Shown piece by piece: positions 33,685 to 44,727 of a stretch of 64,000 nucleotides of DNA. The DNA comes from Marsupella aquatica (taxonomy: Eukaryota; Marchantiophyta): the NCBI GenBank assembly GCA_973895155.1, contig OZ316896.1:14570001-14634000 (forward strand), given 5' to 3'. Numbering within the stretch: position 1 is the stretch's first letter; each line of letters starts with the position of its first letter. A program made the translations under genes and the position numbers. The notes under the pieces were generated by a model. That model worked only from the letters and a program-made list of their open reading frames with translations, searched no databases and was not told where the DNA came from.

Positions 33685-34020
33685 AACAGTTTTTTATTAA
33701 CCTGTCCTTTAAACCACCCAATATTATTAACATGTTCCCTAAACAAAATTAATTATCAACCTATCTCCCATTTTATATTTGGGTTAATATAAACTTGTAT
33801 ACGGGTTCACCTAACCAAGTGGGGCCAATGAAGGGGGGCCAAGGGGTGTCGTAGTGGGCTCAGGCTATCCAATAACACCTTGCCACATGGCAATGGGAAC
33901 CCTTATACAAGTTAATATTAACCCAAATGCAAAATGGAGGACATGTTGATAATTAATTTTATCTTGAAAATACTTTAGCAATATTGGGTAATTTGGAGGA
34001 CAGGTTAATAAAAAATTGTT
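33685..34020. mobile_element. MITE with ~125-bp terminal inverted repeats
   Basis: The left arm begins aacagttttttattaacctg (33685) and runs through aaaattaattatcaac and atttgggttaatat. The right arm, read in reverse complement from 34020, begins aacaattttttattaacctg and contains the same blocks in the same order. The unpaired centre is about 80 bases (aagtggggccaatgaagg region). A short direct repeat (catag, 33680-33684 and 34022-34026) flanks it. There is no coding capacity. It lies about 1.1 kb upstream of the NEDD1 ATG. Confidence 0.8.
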
Positions 34021-34113
34021 ACATAGAATGTGTGACTACGTTTGGTATGTTTACTAAGTGGAATGTGGGACCACGTAGGACGTCTGCGGTTCCCTCCCCG
34101 CTTCTTTTCCCCC

Positions 34114-34144
34114 TTCCTTTCCTTTCCTTTCCTTTCCTTTCCTT
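34114..34144. repeat. (CCTTT)n microsatellite
   Basis: About six CCTTT units in the probable NEDD1 upstream region. Confidence 0.9.
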
Positions 34145-34313
34145 GAGTTCGTCGTCCCTGCCACTGCGGTCGTCGACCCTTTCCTTCTCCCTCCGCTCCG
34201 CTTCGATTTGAAACAATCGGCTGCCATCCCCATTTTACGAGTGAGTGCTTGCTGATACGGCAGCTTCTGCCCTCTCCTCCCCTTTCCACACGCATTTTCG
34301 CAATCTTTCAGGA

Positions 34314-34428
34314 GGTCCTCTTCGGCATTCTCTCCACTTCTTCTTTCCTGAATACGAATACCGTCGAGAGGGTCTTCTTCGGCATTCTCTCCAGTTCTTC
34401 TTTCCTGAAATCGAATACCATCGAGACG
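34314..34428. repeat. Tandem duplication, 2 x 57 bp
   Basis: Copies of ggtc(c/t)tcttcggcattctc start at 34314 and 34371. The second is followed by gacggtgagt, which looks like a splice donor, so this may be a duplicated leader exon of NEDD1. Confidence 0.75.
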
Positions 34429-35116
34429 GTGAGTGAAGGCGAGGCGCGTGATCTGACTCTTCATTATTGCATTATGGTTTCGCTCCAGCTCCATTCGTTT
34501 CCCGTACAATGCCGTAATTTTCGAGGAGATCTGCTTCTGCCTTTCTCTTTTATTCATGTGTCCGAGAACGTGTTCGAATATCATCGACGCGGTGAGCGAG
34601 GGCGCCTCTTTTTGATTTGGTCTGACGCTTGGTTTCATTGTTGTTTCGCTGATGGTGTAGATCTTCGGGAGGCAGTTTTCCCCGCCCTGAGAAGGGAGCA
34701 CTCGGAACGCTCGCTGGGCGTGCAGCGCCCTTCGTGACTTCCAGCTCGGTCCTTTTTTTTCCTAATTTTATAGCTCGTTCTGGTTTCTTTGGAGGGGATG
34801 GGGATGACGATCACAGTGAAGCTCTTCTGTTCTGTTCGTTGGCGGTACGTCGGTCTCTTTTGAGGTGGCGAAATGCCTTGAGACTTGGAGGCAGTCGGGG
34901 GCCGGCGAGTGTGAGGTGATCTGCCGGCAAGGGTTATCAGAATGAGGCCGCGAGGAGGCTGGAGAATGGACCGACCTAGTTGATATTGCCGAGCAGTGGA
35001 AGACGTCTTCACGTCGCCTTCACTCGCCGAGGTAAGGCGACAGAAGGAATAAGGGGTGACTCTGTTGGAAGAGCTGCAGCAACGTCAGGAAGAAGAAGAA
35101 AGAAGGAAGTAAGGAA

Positions 35117-38100
35117 ATGGCGTCAGGAGGTCTGAGCCTTCTGGCAGCGTGTGGAGGGGAAACCGTGAAGCTATTTGATCCGGCCGTGGAGACCGGGGAC
35201 CCTTGCGTTTTTCAGTACACACCTGCGCCAGGCTTTCAAGTCAATTGTGCTAGATGGAACCACACGAGTGAGTTGCATTGCACGCATTCCCTCCCTTTCC
35301 TTTCTTCGTGCTTTTACGCGAATGTTTTAACTTTTTCTGTTCTTGAGAATGTAGATGTCGAAACGAATCTTTCTAAATTCGTCTGTTGGTTGGCTCGTCG
35401 AAGACCATTTCTCAATGAAATCTTGATGTACAATGGATGTCTTTGTCAGCTGCAATATTTTATAGCGGAGAAATTTTGCTCATAGTTTGGGCATTGTACT
35501 GTCTCCTTGGATTTCTCTTCGTAGAAGTACGTCACATAGTTCCATCTCTGAGTCCAGGAGAACGTATTTCCAGCTACGTCCGAAATGCGGCAGGTTTCGA
35601 CTTCGACGCCGGCACTGTGAATGCTTTAGTTTTATAGTTCAGTTTTAAATCTGACAGGCTGGAAGGGAGCGGAGAGCGCTTCCCAAGAATTAATCATCTA
35701 CTTTACCTGTTAGGCACAACAATACGGTTTATAATTTGTCTGATCATAAATTTCACTGTGAGGCAGATCTTGTTGTTGCTAGTGCCGGAGAAGATCGGAA
35801 GATATCAATGTGGATGAAAAATGGGCAGTCAGTGGGAGTCGTTCCACAACCTGGCGCCGAAGCGGATGATACGATTGATGTAAGGACACTCTTCGACTTA
35901 TTCCTACCCTCGAGTTCAAGTCTAGCCTGATCTACCGAAATGTAGAGGTTGTGCGCCCGGCGAGAAATTAATATAGGGACCACGAGTCAAGTCTGACGAT
36001 GTGGGCTTCGTTGCAGGAATCTATCCTCACGATTTGCTTTAGCAGTAAGGGCTCCAGATATCTGGCTTCAGGAGGGACGGGGAAAATCGTTCGAGTGTGG
36101 GATATGCAACGTCGGAGGTGTATAAAATGGCTCAAGGGCCACATGGATACAATTACTGGGGTCATGTACAACTGTAGAGACGAACATTTAGCTTCTGTAA
36201 GCATTAGAGGAGATCTCATATTGCACAATCTTGCTTCTGGTACTCGTGCAGCAGAATTCAAAGACCCTCATGATCAGGTATTGATGTGATACCCCTTGTT
36301 TTGTACCCGACCTCTGGTTGTTAGCGCAAATATGTGAAAGTTTCTCAGCTTGGTCTCCAATCTCGTTGTGCACATTTCTCGGCAAGCTAATTCTTTAGTA
36401 TCACAAACTTCTCTTGTGAGTACTGGTCTCTTGTAGCTCTGTCCGTTGAGAACCATTAAGTAGAGATGTCATCAGATCATAGCTCAGCAGCATAATTCAG
36501 TTAGCTTTGAACTTCGTATCGGTTCTGGCAGGGAGATGATGGACTGTCTGAATGTCCCTCCTGAGTTTCTTTGGAGCAGGTTCTGAGAGTGTTGGAGTAT
36601 TCTCGGTTGAGCAGGCATCTTCTGGTGACGGCTGGCGATGATGGATCTGTACACATCTGGGATACAACGAATCGCAGTCCCAAGGCAGGTCAATTCTCTT
36701 TGGACTCATGGCTATCCTCTTGGTCCGATTTAGTTTGGAAAGTTCATTTGTTTCGCGAGGGCTCTGATCATGGAGGCTTCTTACGGCCTTAGCTGTGTTT
36801 ATGATGCACCATCAAGCAACCTTCTTTGTCCATGATCACATGTGCGAAATAAGTTTTCATACTTACTGTTTCATAGCTCTTACATTGCAGATATCATGGC
36901 TTAAGCAACATTCTGCTCCCACCACTGGTGTTTGTTTTTCACCAGGCAACGACAAGGTTTGTCTCATGAAAATCAAGATCATAGTCCAATTGCGAGGGCT
37001 AATGCTTTAAGTTTTGATGAGATTTGATAGAGCATGGGAGGTTAATATTTCCTGTAACTAAAATGATTCCGTTGGCAGGGTCGACTGTCGTTCTTGTTAA
37101 TCGCAATCTGATTATATAAAAAAGGGAACTGTGACGTTTACTGAGCATATTGAAAATTAGGATCTTACTGTCACAGTATTGACTTGTGTTAGCATATACT
37201 GATGTTGATAAGTAGATTTAGCCAGAAATTTGTGTCAGCTCTCTTACAAAATCTAATATGCAGATAATGGTTAGTGTTGGCCTGGATAAGAAATTATATA
37301 CATACGACTTGGGGATCAAGAAACCCGTGCACTGCGTTCCATTTGATGCCCCATTTTCTTCAGTCGCATTTAAGGATGACGGACAGACTGTCGCTGCTGG
37401 AACAAACAGTGGTCGTGTTGTGTTTTATGATATCAGGGGAAAGCCCCAGCCTTTTACTGTCCTTCGCGCTTATAGCTCGTCTGAGGTATGTGAATGTTAT
37501 TGCCTGTCAAACCTCTTGTTGTGTAGGACTTTTCTATTAACAGATGAAATGTTTATGCTTCAATTTTGGTAGAATTGATTGATCGGTTGTGTACGATACA
37601 TCATCTGCAGAATTGAGGTGGCTTCCATAATCAGCAGCACTTTCTTCGCATATCTGATCGTCCGTGCTTGCAGACATTATGTGTGTCGTTCTTGTTTTCC
37701 TGTTCAGGAAGGAGGGTTCTTGAGGATTTATTTATTTTCTAATTTGGAGATATCTCATATGACTTCTCTCTGTTTCGCAGGCCATTGCAAGCTTGAATTG
37801 GCAGCGGTCCAACCCTATAGTAGTCATTGAAGCAACTTGTACCAAGGAGGCTGCATTGCTTGGAAATTCAGGAGAAGAGTCTGTGATAATGCCAGATCCC
37901 CTCCCAGCTTCTGGTCGAGGTCGACCCTCAGCTACACCAATGCCCATGAAATCATCTTCTGGGCGCTTTCCTCAACTTGCTCAAGATCCTGCTCCAGGTC
38001 CCCTTGCTGGTTCTTCGGCTGCCGCACCCACATCAAGGACGGAAGGGTCAAGTTTTTCTAGCAACCACCTTTGGACGAATGGTTCCATGACAAGGCTGCA

Positions 38101-39953
38101 GACTGCTAATGAGTCTTCCAATGCAAAAGATGACATGGAGGTCTTCTCGCCTTTGGTGGATGTCCAGCCTATTACACCTTCGCTTTCGAGTTTCTATGAC
38201 GGCAATGAAGGTGGTACTGGTGATGCTTCTCGGAAAGTGAGTTGGAGTCAGTCCAATATTCGCAAGTTTCCAAACATGGAGGAAACAAAGGATGATCCTC
38301 GTGTAAGCCTTGAGCGCCGTTTATCGTTACGCAGTCAGGTGATTTCACAGTTTCTTGGATTTCCTTGTCTGGTTGTATCCAATAGAGAGCTTGTTAGTAC
38401 AAGAAATTATGCATACTGGTTTCAAGAGATGTTGAAGAAAATCTTTGTTTTTAGTTTCCCTTGAACCCCATGAAGAATTACTCTGCAGGTCGTCTAAGAG
38501 TCGCTGTTTGGACAGCTACATTTAATGTAAACTGTGAATTTTGCTTTGTTTTGTTTTGTTTGCTTGATTGCTTTTTAGTTGTGGACGCCGTGAAAGGGTC
38601 AGAATATTTACTGGAGGATGTTCACTGTCGATGTATGCAGGATGATCTACACTTCAAAGGCTCGCCAGCATCACCAGCAGCTAGTACACCTCCATCCGGA
38701 TTGAATAAGCTGGACAGATCCCCATCTGTTACACCGCCGGAAATGTGGGGTGGTGATATTGACCGCTTTCGCCAACCTGCAATTTCCAGATTTGCCTCTG
38801 CCTCGTCACTTTCCAGTGTCTTGGGATCTTCATCTGCACTACTTACATCTTCTCGATTGGAATCCTTCGCCACTGCAGCAGCTTTGGAGTCTTCGTTTCC
38901 TGAAACACCATTTTCACCTCGTGCGCCAACACAGAGTGCTTTCTCATCCATTGATAATCTTCCTCTTAGGCTTTCATCTAATTCTGATTCATCACACTAT
39001 CCCCTTATGAATGGTAGTCCTCCCTCCACATCGCTAAATCCAGTTAGTTCACAGGCGCCTTCATTCTTAAATATCGAGAGCTCATTACTGGAAGCAAGCT
39101 CTCTGGCATCACCAAGAAGGGGTGCAATTCACGGAACTCTGAATCCCCATTTAAACTTTTCTAGAGGAAGTTTATCCCGAGTGCCAAAGAAATCTATTCC
39201 AGAGAAGAAAGACGAAAAAAGCATGACAAGCTCCCTTGACATGAAGAGAGAATATGATAATGGCTTCAGTGGAAGGCTAGACGCTGCAGCTACAAGTGGA
39301 GCTTCTATACCAGGTCTAAATGTGAGTGACTCCCACTTTTCAAGTCGCTGGTAAATTACGTTTTCCTTTTGTGGTAGATGTACAAGGCTGGTTTGTCAAC
39401 CCTGAGATGATCGGAAAGGGTTCTCGCAGCTTTTGACAAATTTAGCTGGAATGGTCTGCTTCAGGGATCCACTCAATTGTCTTCTCAACGAAGCCTTGTG
39501 CAGCTCGACAGTCAACAAGGGCCAACATCCTTTGCACTACAACTCGTGCAGCGTGGGCTTGAGGAGAGCTTGGGCGCCGTGCAAAGAGCTATCCATGAGG
39601 ATGTGCAGAACCTCCATTTGGAACTGCTTCGCCAATTTCACATTCAGCAGGTGGTGTCACTGCAAATTTTGATCAACTTGTTGACCGTCAAAATGAACGT
39701 TTTAAATGTAATGTTTAGTGTGCACTGCACTTGACTTGAAAACAATGGATGACTTGTTCTTTTTGTTCCTTGACACCCAATATCATCGGTCTTATAAATA
39801 TGGTGTTGGGTAGTTTTTGTTGACATGAAGAGATATGCTGTGCAGACGGAGATGGCAGGAATGATGGAAGCGTTTCTAGCTAAGCAAACTGCTCTTGTAG
39901 AAGAGATTGAGGCCCTAAGAAGAGAAAATCAACAGCTGCGGGACATGTACTAG
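35117..39953 (+). CDS. NEDD1: NEDD1, WD40 gamma-tubulin-complex recruiting protein
   Basis: Targets the gamma-tubulin ring complex to microtubules and spindles; in plants it is needed for mitotic and cortical microtubule nucleation. Ten exons keep phase: 35117-35267, 35767-35879, 36017-36277, 36580-36684, 36891-36956, 37264-37485, 37781-38338, 38641-39321, 39465-39650, 39846-39953, giving 816 residues (Arabidopsis about 780). Residues 1 to about 330 form the WD40 propeller: [62 protein letters not shown] and [14 protein letters not shown] match the plant orthologues closely. Residues about 330-720 are a Ser/Pro-rich linker. The C terminus ([17 protein letters not shown], then [14 protein letters not shown]) is the conserved coiled-coil region that binds gamma-tubulin. 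Intron 4 appears to use a GC donor. The exon 7/8 junction, in the poorly conserved linker, is the least certain. Confidence 0.93.
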
Positions 39954-42913
39954 TTATCAATTTTCTGTCACCATATCCTCTTAGAAGTTTGGTTAGTGAA
40001 TGACACCACGGCAAAGGTCTGCTGCAAACTGTGTTTGTAGTACATAGTGAGTTGTACCATATCTTTGAAGGATTTCTGAAATGGAATTACTTGTTATGAC
40101 TAGTTTTCACCCAATAGTTAGCTACCCAAATTCTCTTTGGTCATCCAGCAGTACATTCATTTTACATGTTCTCAATGGCACTCCCAAACCTTAGTTGTTT
40201 GGGAGCCTGATAATATGATCTTCATTGAGGCAACTAAAGGCCCCGTGTAAAGTTTTCCATGTGATATGATACGGGAGAAATGCGGACAGTTGCAGGCGAC
40301 AGTAATATCCGCTACTGTAATCGGGATAAAAGAATTAATGTATCTGGAAATGCGTCCCTCTAGATCTTTGTTTGGTTGTGGTATGAGGCTTCCTCTGGCA
40401 GAGACTGGTACTTGCTTACTCCTCCCTTCCAGAAACTGTATTTTGTTTACTATTATGATATTGAATACAGGTTGTGGGTCTTGTTCCAAAAGTATGGGCT
40501 ACATCTACATCCTACTGGACTCAGGGACATCCTACGCCAAACCGTTAGGACTGTCTGCAGTGGAAAGATATTGGCAAAATCGTTTGGACTTTTTCTTAGT
40601 GTATTTGCAGGTTGTCTTGTTTTGCATCATATTCACTAGGAAAGGTTCACACACAATCACACTTTAAGAGAACTGACTACAGTAGTGGGTGGGGAGGCCA
40701 GATATTAGGGAAACCCTTTGGATTATTTCTAAGTGTATTCGACATAAGGTATAACAAGAAAACAAAATGGTCTGCATCTACTGCTCTTGTCATCTTAGAG
40801 ATGCAAGAGCGTAGACGAAAGCTTAGATACAAAAATTACACTACAAGGATTCTTAACTGTCGCAGCAGACATTGAGACACTCTCAGCCGTTCTAAATTGG
40901 CAAAACCACTTTCGAGTCCAGGAAAACTTGGTCATCTATGTTCACTTCTGATTTGAAAATCCACGAAAAAGTCCTCACGGTTTTATATATCGGACTTCCC
41001 TCTCAAGGTGGGCCTTACACGTACAGGAAGCTCCTTGACTTTGGATTTTACGCCCTTGAACTTGGCAAGATTATTTTCATCCAGTCCTCTGGCCAGAGTT
41101 GTAGCACATTCTTTAAGCACATTTCATATTTAAGCATCATTCTGTCAATTAATTCAATCACCTGTCTTAGGACCGACAGGCACGGTTTTGATTCTCTACT
41201 TCGTGTCCTTCGCCCCCTCAAGACTAATAGTCTAGAAGTATATCGTAGCAGTCTGTCTTTGTCTTGAGACTAAGGTGAGACTCAAAGTTAGAGGGGTGTG
41301 AGACTAAATCAAACACAAAAGAAAATCAGAACAAAGGGCCAGGAGAGGTACCCATAAATATACAGAAGAAAGAGTCCAGAGAGGACAAGGAAGATCTTCA
41401 AACGAAAGTAAAGAATGACTTGCGTGTGACTCTGTAAGTACGAGAACATTTTTCTGATGTTACAAAATAATGAAATAGGCTCAAAAGCCGCAAACTACCA
41501 CCCCGCAGAGGACCGTTTGATTGCTAAAAGAGCTTTTTGGTTGATAGACCCCACTACTGTAGCTGTGTTTAAAAGGCAGCTCGATGAGATTCGCGTTTCC
41601 CGGCAGCTCAGAGTTGAAATGGTTGGCGCTCAGTTTTTGTCATGGCACTGTCCTCAAGCATGCGTGTCTTACAGTGTCATGTACACAACGCAGGGTGGAA
41701 ATGCCAATGCTCGAGGCTTAGATTCCCACGCTTATCAAAACAGACGATCCTTAGTATTCTGCTTCATCAGCTATTCAGCATGTTAACTCGGCTACTTGTC
41801 TTGGATGAAGAGGCACGCAAGACGGGGATGAAATTCTGTAGTCTCCCTGTACAGTACTTCGGAGTCTTCAGTCTTACTGTTGGAGCCATCTTGAAGCGAC
41901 AATTTTGATCCAAGGTCGAGATGGTCTGACTAGAGGCGTGAGATGCATGCACCAATTTAAAGGCAGACATGAATTTCCTGGGTAGTTTCCCGCAATCTAT
42001 CTACTGACGGCTTGCTCTAAAGAGTCAATGTCAACGTTGTAGCATGCATGACAAGGGAAGCTTGTAGGCAAGCGCAACTGATTTAGACTTACCAATACAG
42101 TTGTTGCAGAATCCTAGGATAGATTCTTTCTTCTGATGCTCACAGTATATATACTATATAGTATATTGCATCACTTGCAGCATTTAAAGTGGCAGCTGCC
42201 ATTGGCAACAACTTCCAGTACGTAATAGTCGGGATCGTTCAATTTGCACATACGCCTTGACATAATCAACTGCCGATTGCGATTGTCTTCCATCCGCAAG
42301 TATCAGAGCTGGTTCTTTTGTTTAGGCTTGGGCACGAACAATTTTCTCACACTCCTTTTGTTCCAGTGCATTCCTCGCCCCTCTTCTTTTAACATCTCTC
42401 CCGGATTGTCTCGTAGAAAGCCTTTCACCATAACACTATGAAGTCTTCCTTTAGACTACAGAGACAATTTTCTCGTTCAGAGTATGTTATCGCAGAAGTC
42501 TACTAACTGCTGTTGCTGCGATCGAGCATGCCAGTCTTGAAGCCAGTGAAAGAATGGCCCAAGTCTCGAAGATTGCAGCCGTCTTGAAGCGAAACAATAT
42601 ATGGATCACGACTCGCTCTGTTCTCCTCATCGTTGAAAGATACCAATGCAACAGATGCGCGTGTTGCATCTGAAGAGGACGAAGGCCTTTTTCACTATCA
42701 ACTCGGCCCAAGTGGGAGGACGGTGTCACCTCTACGGTCCACGATTTCCGTTTCCACCCACTCGATTGAGCAGTGGACATTCTGAGGGATGTTTTGGGCA
42801 AATTTTCGGATCTCGATTAAAATGGTGAGCACCTGGGGAACACCATGTCCACTTTTGAATACCATATACTGTAGTCAGAAGTGTCTTAGTTTACTAAGTT
42901 CATCACCTTCAAT
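39954..42913. other. Intergenic DNA downstream of NEDD1
   Basis: Short plus-strand ORFs (40266-40667, 40938-41267, 41457-41786) lack recognisable domains. A loosely repeated segment with gatattggcaaaatcgtttggac (about 40567) and gatattagggaaaccctttggat (about 40703) is present. No tRNA or transposon ends are seen. Confidence 0.4.
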
Positions 42914-43003
42914 CTGGGCGGTTGTTAGTTTAATTGGCCTGGTATCATAATCGAGCATCTGGGAAGTTGATAGTTTAATTGGCCTGGTATCATGATCGAG
43001 CAA
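42914..43003. repeat. Tandem duplication, 2 x 45 bp
   Basis: Copies starting at 42914 and 42959 share agtttaattggcctggtatca and tgatcgagca. Confidence 0.8.
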
Positions 43004-43096
43004 TTGAAGTAAACTAACAGGTGATCCCCTTGTATGAACAGGTGAGGTAGTTTTGTGGGTGTAGCTTGTATTGACTGTGCGATCCAACAGAAGTCG

Positions 43097-43999
43097 ATGA
43101 AAACCCAGGAAGAGGAGCGATCGAGAATGCTTTACAGGCTGGCAGCGACGTTCTTGCAGCAGACCGAACGTGAAATCCACAAGTGGATTAAACGTTCAAT
43201 GTCATACTGCTTTCTTCCGGTTTTCATTAATTTGATCTGCAACGACATATCCAACATAGTCCAACAGACAAGTCTAGAGATCAGATGTGTCCCTTACCTG
43301 GTACTCCTCACAATAGCAACATTCTGGCTGGTCCTTAAGTATCAGACGAAGGATCGTCACCTCACAACCCCATCACCCCCACCCCCAACTACACTCTCAG
43401 TAGTCACCATCGAGACCCCGATCGAGACTGATGCAGAGCTAAAGCGCTTGCGAGAGCTGTTGGAGGAAATCGGGGAGGAAATGGTGTGGACATGCTCCAA
43501 GTACTTCGATCAAATTGGGGAGAAAATGGACATGGGCTGTTCCAGATGTAAGTCAGAATATACAACTCACGATCGGGCTCCAAAAGCTTCTTCACCTTCA
43601 ACAACGATCGAAAGCACCAGCAACAGTCAAGCTGAAGCTGTAGTGACGGACGCCCGAGCAATTAACATAGAGGAGGATGACACCAACTTGGATACCGGAT
43701 TGGAGTCGGCGATGAAGCTGAACATCTCCAGAATGCAGAGATGGTGGGAGGACATGAGAGCGAGTTTGTCCGTGAAGTTCCATCAACTTTTGGAGAGGGT
43801 GGAGACCGGATGTTCTAGATGCAAGGCTGACAGAATTCTTGATCCAGCTCGAGAAAGTTTTAAACTAAATTCGACAATCGGAATTAATGGCGAAAGGGAC
43901 TACAGAGACTTTGAAGAGGGGTCGCTGGCCGACTATATCTTGAAAAGCTCGAGATATCCTCCATACAGTTTACATCACCGACCATTTTTACACGGCTGA
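43097..43999 (+). CDS. Unrecognised membrane-anchored protein with paired CSRCK motifs
   Basis: 300 residues from the ATG at 43097. The frame is open upstream to 43055 but without an earlier ATG. Residues 1-35 are charged and helical (EEERSRMLYRLAATFLQQTERE). A hydrophobic segment at about 64-81 (VPYLVLLTIATFWLVL) could span a membrane. TPSPPPPTT follows at 91-99. The rest is acidic and probably partly coiled. Two related segments end in the same motif: KYFDQIGEKMDMGCSRCK (135-152) and KFHQLLERVETGCSRCK (227-243), each preceded by a Trp-rich stretch (VWTC, RWWEDM). The CxxC pairs could bind metal or form disulfides. I know no family with this pattern. An upstream exon is possible because acceptor-like sites precede the ATG. 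Confidence 0.45.
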   Translation: MKTQEEERSRMLYRLAATFLQQTEREIHKWIKRSMSYCFLPVFINLICNDISNIVQQTSLEIRCVPYLVLLTIATFWLVLKYQTKDRHLTTPSPPPPTTLSVVTIETPIETDAELKRLRELLEEIGEEMVWTCSKYFDQIGEKMDMGCSRCKSEYTTHDRAPKASSPSTTIESTSNSQAEAVVTDARAINIEEDDTNLDTGLESAMKLNISRMQRWWEDMRASLSVKFHQLLERVETGCSRCKADRILDPARESFKLNSTIGINGERDYRDFEEGSLADYILKSSRYPPYSLHHRPFLHG

Positions 44000-44250
44000 T
44001 AGCTGAGAGGAGAAGCTTTACAATAGCTTTGTTAGCATACTACCGATGGAGAAGTCTCAGAATTAATCTCTCAGTCTATTGTGTAAGAAATTCTGAACCT
44101 GCTATAAGAAATTCTGAACATGCTATAATGGTGAATTCACATTTTATTCAGATTTTTGTTTCATGTATTTTCATTTCAATCCTTATCTTATCAAGGGGCA
44201 GGATTTGTATTCTATATATTTTTAATTAATTTTTAGACCCCTTTAGTTTT

Positions 44251-44727
44251 AGGTATTCTAGAGTGTTTTGAACTTATTTTGGCAAGCCCCCTTTCACAGC
44301 ATGTGTTTTCTTAGAGATGAAACCAAAGGCTCCACCACCACGAGTGAGAGAAATGATGCTGAAAAACATGAATGCATAGGTATTCTAGAGTATTTTGAAC
44401 TTATTTTGAAAAACATGAATGCATAGGTATTCTAGAGTGTTTTGAACTTATTTTGGCAAGCCCCCTTTCACAGCATGTGTTTTATTAGAGATGAAACCAA
44501 AGGCTCCACCACCACGAGTGAGAGAAATGATGCTGAAAAACATGAATGCATAGGTATTCTAGAGTGTTTTGAACTTATTTTGAAAAACATGAATACATAG
44601 GTATTCTAGAGTGTTTTGAACTTATTTTGGCAAGCCCCCTTTCACAGCATGTGTTTTCTTAGAGATGAAACCAAAGGCTCCACCACCACGAGTGAGAGAA
44701 ATGATGCTGGAAAACATGGATGCATAG
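44251..44727. repeat. 174-bp tandem repeat with internal 46-bp sub-repeat
   Basis: Full units start at 44251, 44425 and 44599, spaced exactly 174 bp, each beginning aggtattctagagtgttttg. Each of the first two units consists of a 128-bp long part (with ggcaagccccctttcacagc and ctccaccaccacgagtgaga) and a 46-bp part that repeats the unit start and joins directly to aaaaacatgaatgcat. The copies are almost identical, so the array is young. Confidence 0.9.

Noticed and set aside
34005-34737. ORFs on both strands over the CCTTT microsatellite and 57-bp repeat (for example 34054-34701 minus, 215 aa)
   Set aside because: Low-complexity Arg/Gly/Lys translations of repeats in the probable NEDD1 leader; no domain and wrong strand for NEDD1.
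38461-38640. Extension of NEDD1 exon 8 leftward (open frame with [10 protein letters not shown]...)
   Set aside because: Intron-like T-rich sequence; the acceptor at 38640 keeps phase with exon 7, while earlier acceptors lead to stops.
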